From assembly GCA_947303785.1 (NCBI GenBank), contig CAMYZH010000006.1, forward strand, positions 1 through 49,719: a DNA stretch of 49,719 bases. The letters run 5' to 3'. Shown here one piece after another: positions 8,312-16,484 of the stretch. The stretch is from an uncultured Clostridium sp. (lineage in GTDB: Bacteria; Bacillota; Clostridia; TANB77; CAG-508). The translations under genes were made by a program, and so were the position numbers. The notes beneath the pieces are model-generated. The model had not been told where the DNA came from and ran no database searches. It saw nothing but the letters and a program-made list of their open reading frames with translations. Position 1 is the first letter of the stretch. Each line of letters opens with the position of its first letter.

Positions 8312-9367
8312 ATGGATTTAAGTTTAAGTAATTATATTCTGCAAACTATTAATTATCCAGTTTTAGGAGTGATTTCAGTTTTAGTAGGTGCAGTTATATT
8401 ATTCAATGGCTGGTCAGATGTTCCCAATGCGCTTACAACAAGTATTGTGACAAGATCGGTTACACCTAAGAAAGGTTTGATTTTAGCAGGGATTTTTAAT
8501 TTCCTTGGAGTTTTCGTAATGGCTGGTTTAAGTACTAATGTTGCTCAAACTATATATAAAATTGCAAACTTTGGAAATAATCCGAAGATAGCTCTGATGG
8601 CTCTGGGGGCTGCATTATCTGCAATTGTTGTGTGGTGTTTTCTAGCATGGATATTTGGAATACCAACTAGCCAAAATCATGCATTAGTTGCAGGATTAAC
8701 AGGTGCATCAATTGCGATAAGTCATGGAATATCTGGAATAAATTTTGAACAATGGCAAAAGGTACTAATGGGACTATTTATAGCAACATTTGGAGGTTTT
8801 ATATTAGCTTATCTAATAACTAAAGCGATTGAAAAAGCTTTTAAAAATGTTGATAGGAGAAAAGCTCAAGGATTTTTTAGTAAAGCACAACTATTTGGAG
8901 ACTTAGCTATGGTGTTTATGAATGGAGCTCAAGATGGTCAAAAGCTTTTAGCAATTTTGATATTGGGTGCCTTTCTATCAAGTGGTGTAGTTAATGTTGC
9001 AACTTTTGCAATTCCTATATGGATGTTATTTTTATGTTCTGTTATAATGACGATAGGAACATTTGTTGGAGCAAAAAGAATTATAAAAACCGTTGGAGTG
9101 AAAATGACTAAAATTGAAACTTATCAAGGAACTGCTGCAGATTTAGCGAGCTTTTTAGGATTGGTAATTGCAAGCTTTTTGGGAATACCAATGAGTACCA
9201 CACAAACTAAGATTTCTTCAGTAATGGGAGTAGGTGCTGCAAAAAGGATATCTAGTGTTGATTGGAGTATTGCTAAAAATATAGTAATTACTTGGATTAT
9301 AACTTTTCCTGGTTGTGGAATAATGGGGTATATATTTACAAATATTATAATGAAAATATTTGCATAG
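8312..9367 (+). CDS. pit: PiT family inorganic phosphate transporter
   Basis: Low-affinity phosphate (metal-phosphate) symporter of the PiT/SLC20 family, inner membrane. The two PiT signature repeats are visible: FNGWSDVPNALTTSIVTRSV near the N-terminus (equivalent to the GANDVANA motif) and FMNGAQDGQKLLAI in the second half. Other conserved turns are GIPTSQNHALVAGLTGA and GIPMSTTQTKISSVMGVG. 351 residues and about ten hydrophobic segments fit the short bacterial form. A DUF47 (PhoU-like) partner follows after 12 bases, the usual accessory protein of this transporter. Confidence 0.93.
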   Translation: MDLSLSNYILQTINYPVLGVISVLVGAVILFNGWSDVPNALTTSIVTRSVTPKKGLILAGIFNFLGVFVMAGLSTNVAQTIYKIANFGNNPKIALMALGAALSAIVVWCFLAWIFGIPTSQNHALVAGLTGASIAISHGISGINFEQWQKVLMGLFIATFGGFILAYLITKAIEKAFKNVDRRKAQGFFSKAQLFGDLAMVFMNGAQDGQKLLAILILGAFLSSGVVNVATFAIPIWMLFLCSVIMTIGTFVGAKRIIKTVGVKMTKIETYQGTAADLASFLGLVIASFLGIPMSTTQTKISSVMGVGAAKRISSVDWSIAKNIVITWIITFPGCGIMGYIFTNIIMKIFA

Positions 9368-9379
9368 GAGATTATATAT

Positions 9380-10000
9380 ATGAAAAAAGAAAAAATGAAT
9401 TATTTTAATGAATTTTCAAAAAACATTAATTGTGCTTTGGAAAGTGCAAAAATCTTGAATGAATATATAAAAGATTTTGATAAATTAAGGTCAGTAGAAA
9501 TGGAAAACAAGGTACATGAATTGGAAAATGAAGCTGATAGGAATTTGCATGATATTTTAAATTACTTGGTTAGGGATTTTATTACTCCTATTGATAGAGA
9601 TGATATTATGATACTTTCCCATACAATAGATGATTTAGAAGATTGTATAGATGAAATTGTTATAAATATTAATATTTTTGATATTTCCCAAATACGTAGT
9701 GATGTTAGTCAAATTACTGAACTGATTGTAAAAGTATGTGAAAAATTACAAGATATGTTTTTAAAATTTAAAGATACCAAAAAATATGATGAAATGAAAA
9801 ATATGGTTATTGAAATTAATGGTATAGAAGAAATTGGAGATTCTTTATATCAAAAGGCAATTAGTGAGTTATTTAAAAATGAGAAAGATTCAATTGAAGT
9901 TATTAAATGGAAAAATATATATGACTGTTTAGAAAATTGTTTAGATACTGCTGAGAATATAGCAAATGAAGTTGAAAATATTATAATGAAAATGAGTTAA
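9380..10000 (+). CDS. DUF47 family protein (PhoU-like Pit accessory)
   Basis: 206 residues, almost entirely helical. Conserved features include HELENEADRNLHDILNYL and FITPIDRDDIMILSHTIDDLEDCIDEI, which carry the E/D-rich metal-binding pattern of PhoU-like helical bundles; the second repeat has ENCLDTAENIANEVENI. DUF47 proteins are encoded with PiT transporters and are thought to control phosphate uptake. A 12-base gap to pit implies one transcript. The ATG at 9380 follows a GGAG at 9368-9371. Confidence 0.9.
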   Translation: MKKEKMNYFNEFSKNINCALESAKILNEYIKDFDKLRSVEMENKVHELENEADRNLHDILNYLVRDFITPIDRDDIMILSHTIDDLEDCIDEIVININIFDISQIRSDVSQITELIVKVCEKLQDMFLKFKDTKKYDEMKNMVIEINGIEEIGDSLYQKAISELFKNEKDSIEVIKWKNIYDCLENCLDTAENIANEVENIIMKMS

Positions 10001-10020
10001 AAACTTTTTTAAGGAGAGAA

Positions 10021-10048
10021 TACATAGTGTGGAGGAATACACTATGTA
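10021..10048 (+). promoter_or_regulatory. Hairpin with the Shine-Dalgarno site in its loop
   Basis: TACATAGTGT (10021-10030) and ACACTATGTA (10039-10048) form a perfect 10-bp stem. The 8-base loop GGAGGAAT contains the Shine-Dalgarno site for the next gene, and the ATG at 10044-10046 is buried in the 3' arm. A second site AAGGAGAG (10011-10018) lies before the hairpin and suits the in-frame GTG at 10029. Confidence 0.7.
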
Positions 10049-10868
10049 TTTTGAATTTTTAAAATTTATTTTTTATGTGTTTTTGATAATTGTTATTTCA
10101 AAATATTTTTTAGTTGAAATTCTAAGAAAACTTTCAGTTAGTTTGAATTTAAAATCAAGAACAACCGGTGAAATTACAGGAGCTTCAACATCAGTCCCTG
10201 AATTTTTAACGATTACAATTTCTAGTTTAAAAGGACTTGCTGGTGCAGGACTTTATAATATTTTAAGTTCAAACATTATTAATTTTGTTCAATATGTTAT
10301 GACTATTGTTTTTAATAAAAATATAAAAAAATTAAACAATATCGCTGTAAAGGTCAATATGGTATTAGTAATTTTTACTATAATTATTCCACTTGTATTA
10401 ATGAAAATCGATATTCAAACAGATTTATTTTTTGTTGCAATATTTATTTTACTATATGTCTTTTTTGCATTTATTAGCAGATTGACTCATAAAAAATATT
10501 TTGGAAATTATGATGATAATTTAAATAGTGTTTCACAGGGAAAAAATATAAGAAAATCAATTAGATATATAGGTATTTTATTTATGATAGGAATTATATT
10601 GTTTGTAATAAGTGTTTTGCTTGGGGAATGTTTGGAAAAATTATGTTTAGTTTTTAATATTCCTCAAATAGTTGTTGGAATTATCCTTGGATTAGCAACA
10701 AGTCTTCCAGAGCTAATTACTTTTTTTGAATCTCAGAAGTTTCACAAAAATGAAAATGATGATATGGTAGGTGTTATTGAAGCAACAAATAATTTACTTA
10801 CATCAAATACTTTAAATTTATTTATAATCCAGGCAATTGGAGTTTTCATAATGACTTTTGTAGTCTAA
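10044..10868 (+). CDS. Sodium/calcium exchanger-family membrane protein
   Basis: 274 residues from ATG 10044 (279 if GTG 10029 is used). About ten hydrophobic segments and two inverted alpha-repeat-like motifs are visible: GEITGASTSVPEFLTITISS with SSNIINF after it, and VVGIILGLATSLPELITFF followed by ATNNLLTSNTLNLF. The paired G-A/L-A-T-S-x-P-E and S-N/T-x-x-N motifs are the ion-binding hallmark of the CaCA (Na+/Ca2+ exchanger) superfamily. The central loop is short and hydrophilic. The ion specificity cannot be read from the sequence. It follows DUF47 by 43 bases and may share the phosphate operon; the hairpin at 10021-10048 could control its translation. Confidence 0.75.
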   Translation: MYFEFLKFIFYVFLIIVISKYFLVEILRKLSVSLNLKSRTTGEITGASTSVPEFLTITISSLKGLAGAGLYNILSSNIINFVQYVMTIVFNKNIKKLNNIAVKVNMVLVIFTIIIPLVLMKIDIQTDLFFVAIFILLYVFFAFISRLTHKKYFGNYDDNLNSVSQGKNIRKSIRYIGILFMIGIILFVISVLLGECLEKLCLVFNIPQIVVGIILGLATSLPELITFFESQKFHKNENDDMVGVIEATNNLLTSNTLNLFIIQAIGVFIMTFVV

Positions 10869-10899
10869 TAAAAATCAACCATATGAAATACAGAAAATG

Positions 10900-10928
10900 T
10901 TGACATAACAAAGATGCCGTGATATAAT
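10900..10928 (+). promoter_or_regulatory. Consensus SigA promoter for the DUF6076 gene
   Basis: TTGACA (10900-10905), exactly 17 bases, TATAAT (10923-10928). Both boxes are perfect matches to consensus. The start codon follows 50 bases later. Confidence 0.85.
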
Positions 10929-10978
10929 TTGAATGCATTTTAAATGCTAAATTATTCAGATTTGTGAGGTGTCTTATA

Positions 10979-12220
10979 GTGAAAGAAAGTAGTTTAAATG
11001 AGGCATTAGTCGACTTAAATAAAATGATAGGTCACAATAATAATGAATCTCAGATGACTACAAAAGATAAAGCAAAATATTATATATCATTTTCTAATGA
11101 ATATGAGATTTTTGAAGATATAGAAGATGAAATAACATATGAAAACAGTAATGGAGTATTACTATTAGATATCATAAACAAAAAAGAGGAAATTTTTTCT
11201 GCTATAATGGAATACATTTCTAAAACTAAAGAAAATGTGAAAAAAATTGATAAAGCCGTTATAGTAGACTTATTTGAACATTTTGAATATGTTGATAAAT
11301 TAAGAAGAGATTTAGAAGAATGTGAATTAAATCAATCAATTATTAATTTATTATGTGAAGATTTAAATAAATATATTGGTATAAATATTCAAGAGCAAGA
11401 TGAATTTTTAGAAGAATATAATAGCAATAGAAAAGATGAGCTTGATTTAGAAGAACTTCTAGAAGATGAACAAAGACTAAAAATGTTTGTTCAATTAGAT
11501 GATTTTGAAAAATATTTTGAACATGATAGAAGTGATTTAGAAGGAGTAAAGAAGGAGATTAAAAAGAATATTTCTTTAATAGATGAGGAAAATTCTAAAT
11601 TAATAGAACATAATAATAATCTTTTATCTGGAATTTTAAATTACTTATATTCTATAATTATATTTTTTATGATTGTTGATAAACAAGTAGATAGGCGTTC
11701 AAAAGGAAAAGACAAAATTGAAGATTTATTAATAAAGCCATTAAATATTCCAAGAAGTGAAACTAATTTTGAAAGATTGCCACAAAATAGAAAAGGCAAG
11801 ATGGCTCAACTTGATGGTCAATTTCAAATTGTTACAAGATATGAAATTACTTCACTTGATGAATTATTAAATATTTATATTAGAGATATAATGGAAAATA
11901 AAATTACAATAAAAAAATGTCAAGATTGTGGTAAATATTTTTTACCTAATGCAAAACAGATATATTGTGATGATTGTAAAGGAAATTCTTATGATGTAAG
12001 AAAAAACACTGATTCAGCTAAAGTTCTTTATAGAAACAATTATAAAAATCAACATAATAAAATGAGGCGAAATGTTGATAAAAATCCAGAGATTAAACAT
12101 CAGTTTGATAGTTGGAATGTGGAAGCAAAAAACATGACTATACAGTGCCTAGAAGGAAAAATTGATTTCAAAAGATTAAATTCATGGTTTAAAGAAAACG
12201 CTAATTTGAAAAAGTTTTAA
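10979..12220 (+). CDS. DUF6076-type protein with C-terminal zinc finger
   Basis: 413 residues starting at GTG 10979, eight bases after GAGGTG (10965-10970); an upstream in-frame GTG at 10964 overlaps that site. The first ~280 residues are acidic and helical (for example DLEELLEDEQRLKMFVQLDD) with one hydrophobic helix near the middle (LNYLYSIIIFFMIV). The C-terminal part has CQDCGKYFLPNAKQIYCDDC, a CxxC-x13-CxxC zinc-binding pair, followed by a basic region with RNNYKNQHNKMRRN. This resembles the DUF6076/CGNR-like finger proteins of Clostridia. No function is known. It has its own strong promoter and terminator, so it is a monocistronic accessory gene. Confidence 0.65.
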   Translation: MKESSLNEALVDLNKMIGHNNNESQMTTKDKAKYYISFSNEYEIFEDIEDEITYENSNGVLLLDIINKKEEIFSAIMEYISKTKENVKKIDKAVIVDLFEHFEYVDKLRRDLEECELNQSIINLLCEDLNKYIGINIQEQDEFLEEYNSNRKDELDLEELLEDEQRLKMFVQLDDFEKYFEHDRSDLEGVKKEIKKNISLIDEENSKLIEHNNNLLSGILNYLYSIIIFFMIVDKQVDRRSKGKDKIEDLLIKPLNIPRSETNFERLPQNRKGKMAQLDGQFQIVTRYEITSLDELLNIYIRDIMENKITIKKCQDCGKYFLPNAKQIYCDDCKGNSYDVRKNTDSAKVLYRNNYKNQHNKMRRNVDKNPEIKHQFDSWNVEAKNMTIQCLEGKIDFKRLNSWFKENANLKKF

Positions 12221-12225
12221 AAAAA

Positions 12226-12258
12226 GGCTCGATTTTTAAATAAGTCGAGCTAATTTTT
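12226..12258 (+). terminator. Rho-independent terminator after the DUF6076 gene
   Basis: GCTCGATTT pairs with AAGTCGAGC (one G-T pair) around a 6-base loop, followed by TAATTTTT. Confidence 0.75.
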
Positions 12259-12275
12259 GCGAAATTTTTCGAATA

Positions 12276-12305
12276 TTGAACTTTTTTGCAAAATTTACAT
12301 AGGAT
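12276..12305 (+). promoter_or_regulatory. Possible promoter for murA
   Basis: TTGAAC (12276-12281), 18 bases, TAGGAT (12300-12305), 29 bases before the murA start. It also contains the AAATTTACATA string that recurs near other promoters of the window. Confidence 0.4.
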
Positions 12306-12333
12306 ATATCAATAAAAGAAAGGTGGAATTGAT

Positions 12334-13581
12334 ATGTCAATGTGTAAAATAAAAGGACCAAACAAGATAGAAGGTGAGATTAAAATTTCTGGCTCTAAAA
12401 ACAGTAGTCTTCCTATTATTGCAGCTTGCATATTAAACGGTGGAAAATCAACTTTATACAATGTACCAGATATTAAAGATACACTTGGAATGCTAGATAT
12501 CTTAAAAGATATAGGGTGTAGAGTTCGAAGAAAAAATAATAGGATTGAGATAGATTCTTCAAATATTAATAAATTTGAGATAGATAAAGAATTAATGAAC
12601 AAAATGAGATCATCTGTTATTATAGCTGGCGCATTAATAGGGAGATTTAGGAAAGCAAGATTTTCTTATCCAGGGGGCTGTGATATTGGAACAAGACCAA
12701 TTGATTTACATATTATGGGATTTAAAAAATTAGGAATAAATATTGATGAAAGTACTGGATATATTGTATGTAAATGTGATAGAATAATACCGGCAGAAAT
12801 ACAACTTGATTTTCCGAGTGTAGGTGCAACCGAAAATTTAATTTTATCAGCTATACTTGCTGATGGTGAGACAATAATTAGAAATGTTGCAATGGAGCCA
12901 GAAATAATAGATTTGCAAAACTTTTTAAATAGAATGGGAGCTAAAGTTTCAGGAGCGGGAAGTAATATTATTAAAATAAAAGGCGTTAAAAAATTAAAGG
13001 ATGTATCTTATAATATTATGTCAGATAGAATTGAAACAGGAACTTTTTTATCAATGGCAGCAATGACAGCAGGTAATATAGAACTTATAAATGCAAATCC
13101 AGAGTATATAGTACCAATAATTAACAAATTAGAAGAAACAGGTTGTAAAATTTTTAAAGAGAAAAATAGAATTATTTTAAATGCTCCAAGAAGGTTAAAG
13201 GCAATAGGTTTTCAAACATTTCCTTATCCTGGATTCCCAACAGATATGCAATCAATCTTTTTGGCGATGCTTACTGTTTCTAAAGGAACAGCAATTGTTA
13301 CTGAAAATATTTTTGAAAACAGATTTAAATGTGTACCTGAGCTTATAAAAATGGGGGCAAAGATTTCAGTAACAGGGAATAGTGCTGTGGTAATAGGTTG
13401 CAGGAGATTAATCGCAAGAGATGTCAAAGCATGTGATTTAAGAGGAGGAGCGGCTTTAGTATGTGCTGCAGTAAAGGCAAAGGGAATCACAACAATTGAT
13501 AATTTTGAATTAATTCAAAGAGGTTATGAGAACCTAAATGGTAAATTAAAAAGTCTTAATATTGATATTGACATAAAATAA
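12334..13581 (+). CDS. murA: UDP-N-acetylglucosamine 1-carboxyvinyltransferase MurA
   Basis: First committed step of peptidoglycan synthesis: transfers enolpyruvate from PEP to UDP-GlcNAc in the cytoplasm. 415 residues. The active-site pair K22-N23 is in GSKNSSLP, and the catalytic loop cysteine is C116 in YPGGCDIGTRP, so the enzyme should be fosfomycin-sensitive in principle. The C-terminal half keeps FPTDMQS, DLRGGAALV and RGYENLNGKL. The start ATG at 12334 follows AAAGGTGG. It opens the murA-divIB-DUF881-DUF881-sbp cell-envelope cluster. Confidence 0.95.
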   Translation: MSMCKIKGPNKIEGEIKISGSKNSSLPIIAACILNGGKSTLYNVPDIKDTLGMLDILKDIGCRVRRKNNRIEIDSSNINKFEIDKELMNKMRSSVIIAGALIGRFRKARFSYPGGCDIGTRPIDLHIMGFKKLGINIDESTGYIVCKCDRIIPAEIQLDFPSVGATENLILSAILADGETIIRNVAMEPEIIDLQNFLNRMGAKVSGAGSNIIKIKGVKKLKDVSYNIMSDRIETGTFLSMAAMTAGNIELINANPEYIVPIINKLEETGCKIFKEKNRIILNAPRRLKAIGFQTFPYPGFPTDMQSIFLAMLTVSKGTAIVTENIFENRFKCVPELIKMGAKISVTGNSAVVIGCRRLIARDVKACDLRGGAALVCAAVKAKGITTIDNFELIQRGYENLNGKLKSLNIDIDIK

Positions 13582-13602
13582 TTATACAAAGGAGTTTTTA
13601 GT

Positions 13603-14577
13603 TTGAAAAATAAGAAAAAGAATCAAACAGTAAATAATAAATTTAATTTTGATAATGATTATATTATTGGTGTTTCTAGTTCTAATTCAAATTCTACAGA
13701 GATAAAAAAACAAAAGAAGAAAAAGAAAAGTAAAAAAGAATCTAAAATGAAGAACTATGAACAAAATAAGAAAGTTTCTAAGCCGAAGAACTATGAACAA
13801 AATACTAAAGAAAAAAGAGCAAAGAAGCCTAAAGGCATAGTTATAAAGGCTATACTAATTATTATGTTATTTGTCGGCGCAGGTTGCTTCCTTTGCTTAT
13901 CACCTGCATTTAATGTTGAACAAATACTAGTAGAGAATAATAAAAAGCTTTCATCAGAAACAATTTCAAGTTTATCAAAGATTGAATTATATAAAAATAT
14001 ATTTTTGATGAGAAAAAGTGATGTTATAGAAAATATTGAAAAAAATCCTTATATTAATACAGTTAAGATTTCAAGAAAATTACCTAATAAAGTTAAAATT
14101 TTTGTAGAAGAGAGAACAGAAAAATACTTAGTTGAATTTGGTGAAGGTAAGTATGCAATAATTGATGGGCAGGGATATATTTTAGAAATAACAAGTCAAA
14201 AAATTGAAGGATTGCCAATATTAGTAGGAATTAAAACACCAACAGATCAGCTTATTAATATTAAGGATAATTCGGCAAGATTAAAAGAAGAAGATTTGAA
14301 AAAACTTGATGTTGTTGCTAGTATTGTTGAGACTGCGAAAAACTATGAAGTGTTTGATTATATAACTAAAATAGATATTTCAGATTCAGATGATTATAAA
14401 TTTACTTTAGAAGAAGAACAAAAAGTTGTATATTTTGGATCAAATAAAGATATAAATACTAAGATTCAATATATGAAAGAAATATTAAATAATGAAAAAG
14501 GAAAAAGAGGAGAAATATTCTTAAACAGAGAGCTTACTCCTTCAAAACCACCATTTTTCAGAGAATCAGTAAATTAG
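13603..14577 (+). CDS. divIB: Cell division protein FtsQ/DivIB
   Basis: Bitopic membrane protein of the FtsQ-FtsL-FtsB (DivIB-FtsL-DivIC) subcomplex that regulates septal peptidoglycan synthesis. 324 residues, TTG start at 13603 after AAAGGAG. The cytoplasmic N-terminus is ~90 residues, very lysine-rich, with a short internal duplication of KNYEQN. A single membrane helix follows (GIVIKAILIIMLFVGAGCFL), then a POTRA domain beginning FNVEQILVENNKKLS and the beta domain with PNKVKIFVEERTEKY. It lies 21 bases after murA, the usual order in Clostridia. Confidence 0.9.
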   Translation: MKNKKKNQTVNNKFNFDNDYIIGVSSSNSNSTEIKKQKKKKKSKKESKMKNYEQNKKVSKPKNYEQNTKEKRAKKPKGIVIKAILIIMLFVGAGCFLCLSPAFNVEQILVENNKKLSSETISSLSKIELYKNIFLMRKSDVIENIEKNPYINTVKISRKLPNKVKIFVEERTEKYLVEFGEGKYAIIDGQGYILEITSQKIEGLPILVGIKTPTDQLINIKDNSARLKEEDLKKLDVVASIVETAKNYEVFDYITKIDISDSDDYKFTLEEEQKVVYFGSNKDINTKIQYMKEILNNEKGKRGEIFLNRELTPSKPPFFRESVN

Positions 14578-14588
14578 GGGAGATGTAA

Positions 14589-15320
14589 ATGAAAAACGAA
14601 AAATCATATATGATTATAATAGGTTTTATGTGTTTTATTATAGCTTCAAGTATTTGTGTTCAATACAGGAGTGTTCAAAAATACATTACAATTGGAGAAG
14701 CATCTGTTCAGTCTATGGCTGAAAATAAATTGCGTGATCAAGTTTTAAAAGAACAAGAAAATTATGATAGATTATCTAATAGAGCAGAAACTCTTCAAGT
14801 TCAATTAGAAACTTTAAGAAAAAATGTTGCATCAAATAGTGATGAAGCAACAGCTTTAGAATCTGAACTTTCTGAATTAAATAGACTTATAGGATATACT
14901 GATATTACAGGTAAAGGATTAGTAATAACATTAGAAGATTCTGATAGTAATGCTTCTAACTATACTAGTGATAGCATTATACATGATATAGATTTGGTAG
15001 AGATAGTTAATGAATTGTTTAATGCTGGAGCAGAAGCGGTTTCAATAAATGGACAAAGAATTATTTCTACAACTCCTATTAATTGTAATGGTAATGTTGT
15101 AAAAATAAATAATCAAAAAATTGCTGTTCCATTTGTAATAAAAGCTATTGGATCACCAGATGGCCTATATGGAACAATGGTAAGACCTGCAGGATATTTA
15201 GATATTATGAAAATGGCAGGAATTAAAGTTAAAGTCGAAAAAAAGGAAAAAAGTAATGATATTACAGTTCCTAAATATGTTGGAACAAAGCAATATCAAT
15301 ATTTACAAGTTGTAGAATAG
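14589..15320 (+). CDS. DUF881 family protein (YlxW-like)
   Basis: 243 residues: N-terminal membrane helix (YMIIIGFMCFIIASSICVQY), a coiled coil of about 60 residues (QVLKEQENYDRLSNRAETLQ region), and the DUF881 domain starting at IGYTDITGKGLVITLEDSDS and containing FNAGAEAVSINGQRIISTTP. Function is unknown, but these genes sit in division/cell wall clusters (ylxW-ylxX-sbp-ftsA-ftsZ in Bacillus). This is the first of two tandem DUF881 genes. ATG start after GGGGAGATG. Confidence 0.9.
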   Translation: MKNEKSYMIIIGFMCFIIASSICVQYRSVQKYITIGEASVQSMAENKLRDQVLKEQENYDRLSNRAETLQVQLETLRKNVASNSDEATALESELSELNRLIGYTDITGKGLVITLEDSDSNASNYTSDSIIHDIDLVEIVNELFNAGAEAVSINGQRIISTTPINCNGNVVKINNQKIAVPFVIKAIGSPDGLYGTMVRPAGYLDIMKMAGIKVKVEKKEKSNDITVPKYVGTKQYQYLQVVE

Positions 15321-15332
15321 AGGTGAGCTTTT

Positions 15333-16034
15333 TTGAAAGGAAAAATAATTATGGCAGTAACAATAGGAATTATTTGTTTATTGCTTACTAGTGTTATGTT
15401 TGTACAATTTAAAACAGTACATGTTATTGAAAAATCTGGTGTTAGCCTTATGAGAGAGTCAGAATTAAGAGCAGAGTATACTGCAACTAAGGAAAAATCT
15501 GATGAAATGGAAAAGCAAATTGAAGAAATCGAAAAGACGATTGAAGAATATAACAGTCAATCATCTGACAATCAAGGAACTCTTGAACTTTTAAGAGCAG
15601 ATGTAGAAAAAGCTAAATGTGATATTGGATATACAGATGTTAAAGGCCCAGGAATTGTAATTACTATTAGTGACGGGGTAGAGGCTGCTAGTGATAGTTA
15701 TCAACGTGTAAGTTATGATGATTTATTATTTGCAATAAATGAATTAAAATATGCTGGAGCTGAAGCTATTTCAATAAATGATCAGAGAATTGTAAATACA
15801 ACATATATAAAAGATATTCAGTATTTGTATATGGTAATGAATGAGCAAAGAATAACATCACCATATACAATTAAAGTTATTGGAGATTCAAAATATTTAG
15901 AAAGTGTTATTAATATAAAAGGTGGACTTAAAGATGAATTAGAATCATATAAAAAGTCAGTAACTTATACAGTTGAAAATGAAGTATATATTAATAAATA
16001 CAATGATTTTATTGAAATAAACTATGGAGAATAA
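15333..16034 (+). CDS. DUF881 family protein (YlxX-like), second copy
   Basis: 233 residues, TTG start at 15333 with GAGGTGAG upstream. Architecture as in the preceding gene: membrane helix (IIMAVTIGIICLLLTSVMFV), coiled coil (EKSDEMEKQIEEIEKTIEEY) and a DUF881 domain with IGYTDVKGPGIVITISDG and YAGAEAISINDQRIVNTT. The two copies are clearly homologous but diverged, as in many Firmicutes, so this is an old duplication. It lies 12 bases downstream of the first copy and probably on the same transcript. Confidence 0.9.
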   Translation: MKGKIIMAVTIGIICLLLTSVMFVQFKTVHVIEKSGVSLMRESELRAEYTATKEKSDEMEKQIEEIEKTIEEYNSQSSDNQGTLELLRADVEKAKCDIGYTDVKGPGIVITISDGVEAASDSYQRVSYDDLLFAINELKYAGAEAISINDQRIVNTTYIKDIQYLYMVMNEQRITSPYTIKVIGDSKYLESVINIKGGLKDELESYKKSVTYTVENEVYINKYNDFIEINYGE

Positions 16035-16051
16035 GTAAGGAGGAATTATAG

Positions 16052-16453
16052 ATGTTTTATATTACTATTGTTATCTGCTCAATATTAGGAATTATACTTG
16101 GAATGAATTTACCAACAATTTCATATTCATATTCTGGATATTTAGCCATTGCTATTATAGCAGCATTAGATTCAGTTTTTGGTGGATTAACATCAGTTTT
16201 AAAGAAAAATTTTGACATAAAGATCTTTGTATCAGGTTTTTTCGGAAATGCTATTTTAGCTATGCTTCTAACATTTTTAGGAGAAAAATTAAATGTTGAT
16301 ATTTATCTTGCTGCCGTAATAGTATTTGTCGGAAGAATGTTTACAAATCTATCTATTATAAGAAGAATATATATTGAAAGAGTTATAGAAAAATATAATT
16401 CAAAGAAAAATAAAAATATAGAAATTGAAAAAGTGGAAAATACAGAAGAATAA
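16052..16453 (+). CDS. sbp: Small basic protein Sbp (DUF1290)
   Basis: 133 residues, four hydrophobic segments, ending in a charged tail. The sequence GIILGMNLPTISYSYSGYL, AALDSVFGGLTSVLKKNFD and FFGNAILAMLLTFLGEKL match the DUF1290 family, whose Bacillus member is encoded right before ftsA. Here no ftsA follows; the cluster ends with a WG-repeat gene instead. RBS AAGGAGGAA. Confidence 0.9.
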   Translation: MFYITIVICSILGIILGMNLPTISYSYSGYLAIAIIAALDSVFGGLTSVLKKNFDIKIFVSGFFGNAILAMLLTFLGEKLNVDIYLAAVIVFVGRMFTNLSIIRRIYIERVIEKYNSKKNKNIEIEKVENTEE

Positions 16454-16484
16454 TTAATATAGTAAAATAGAAAGAAGTAGATAT

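Noticed and set aside
10027..10062. Short leader peptide starting at GTG 10027
   Set aside because: An 11-codon ORF with no supporting evidence; the Shine-Dalgarno site upstream serves equally the in-frame GTG at 10029.
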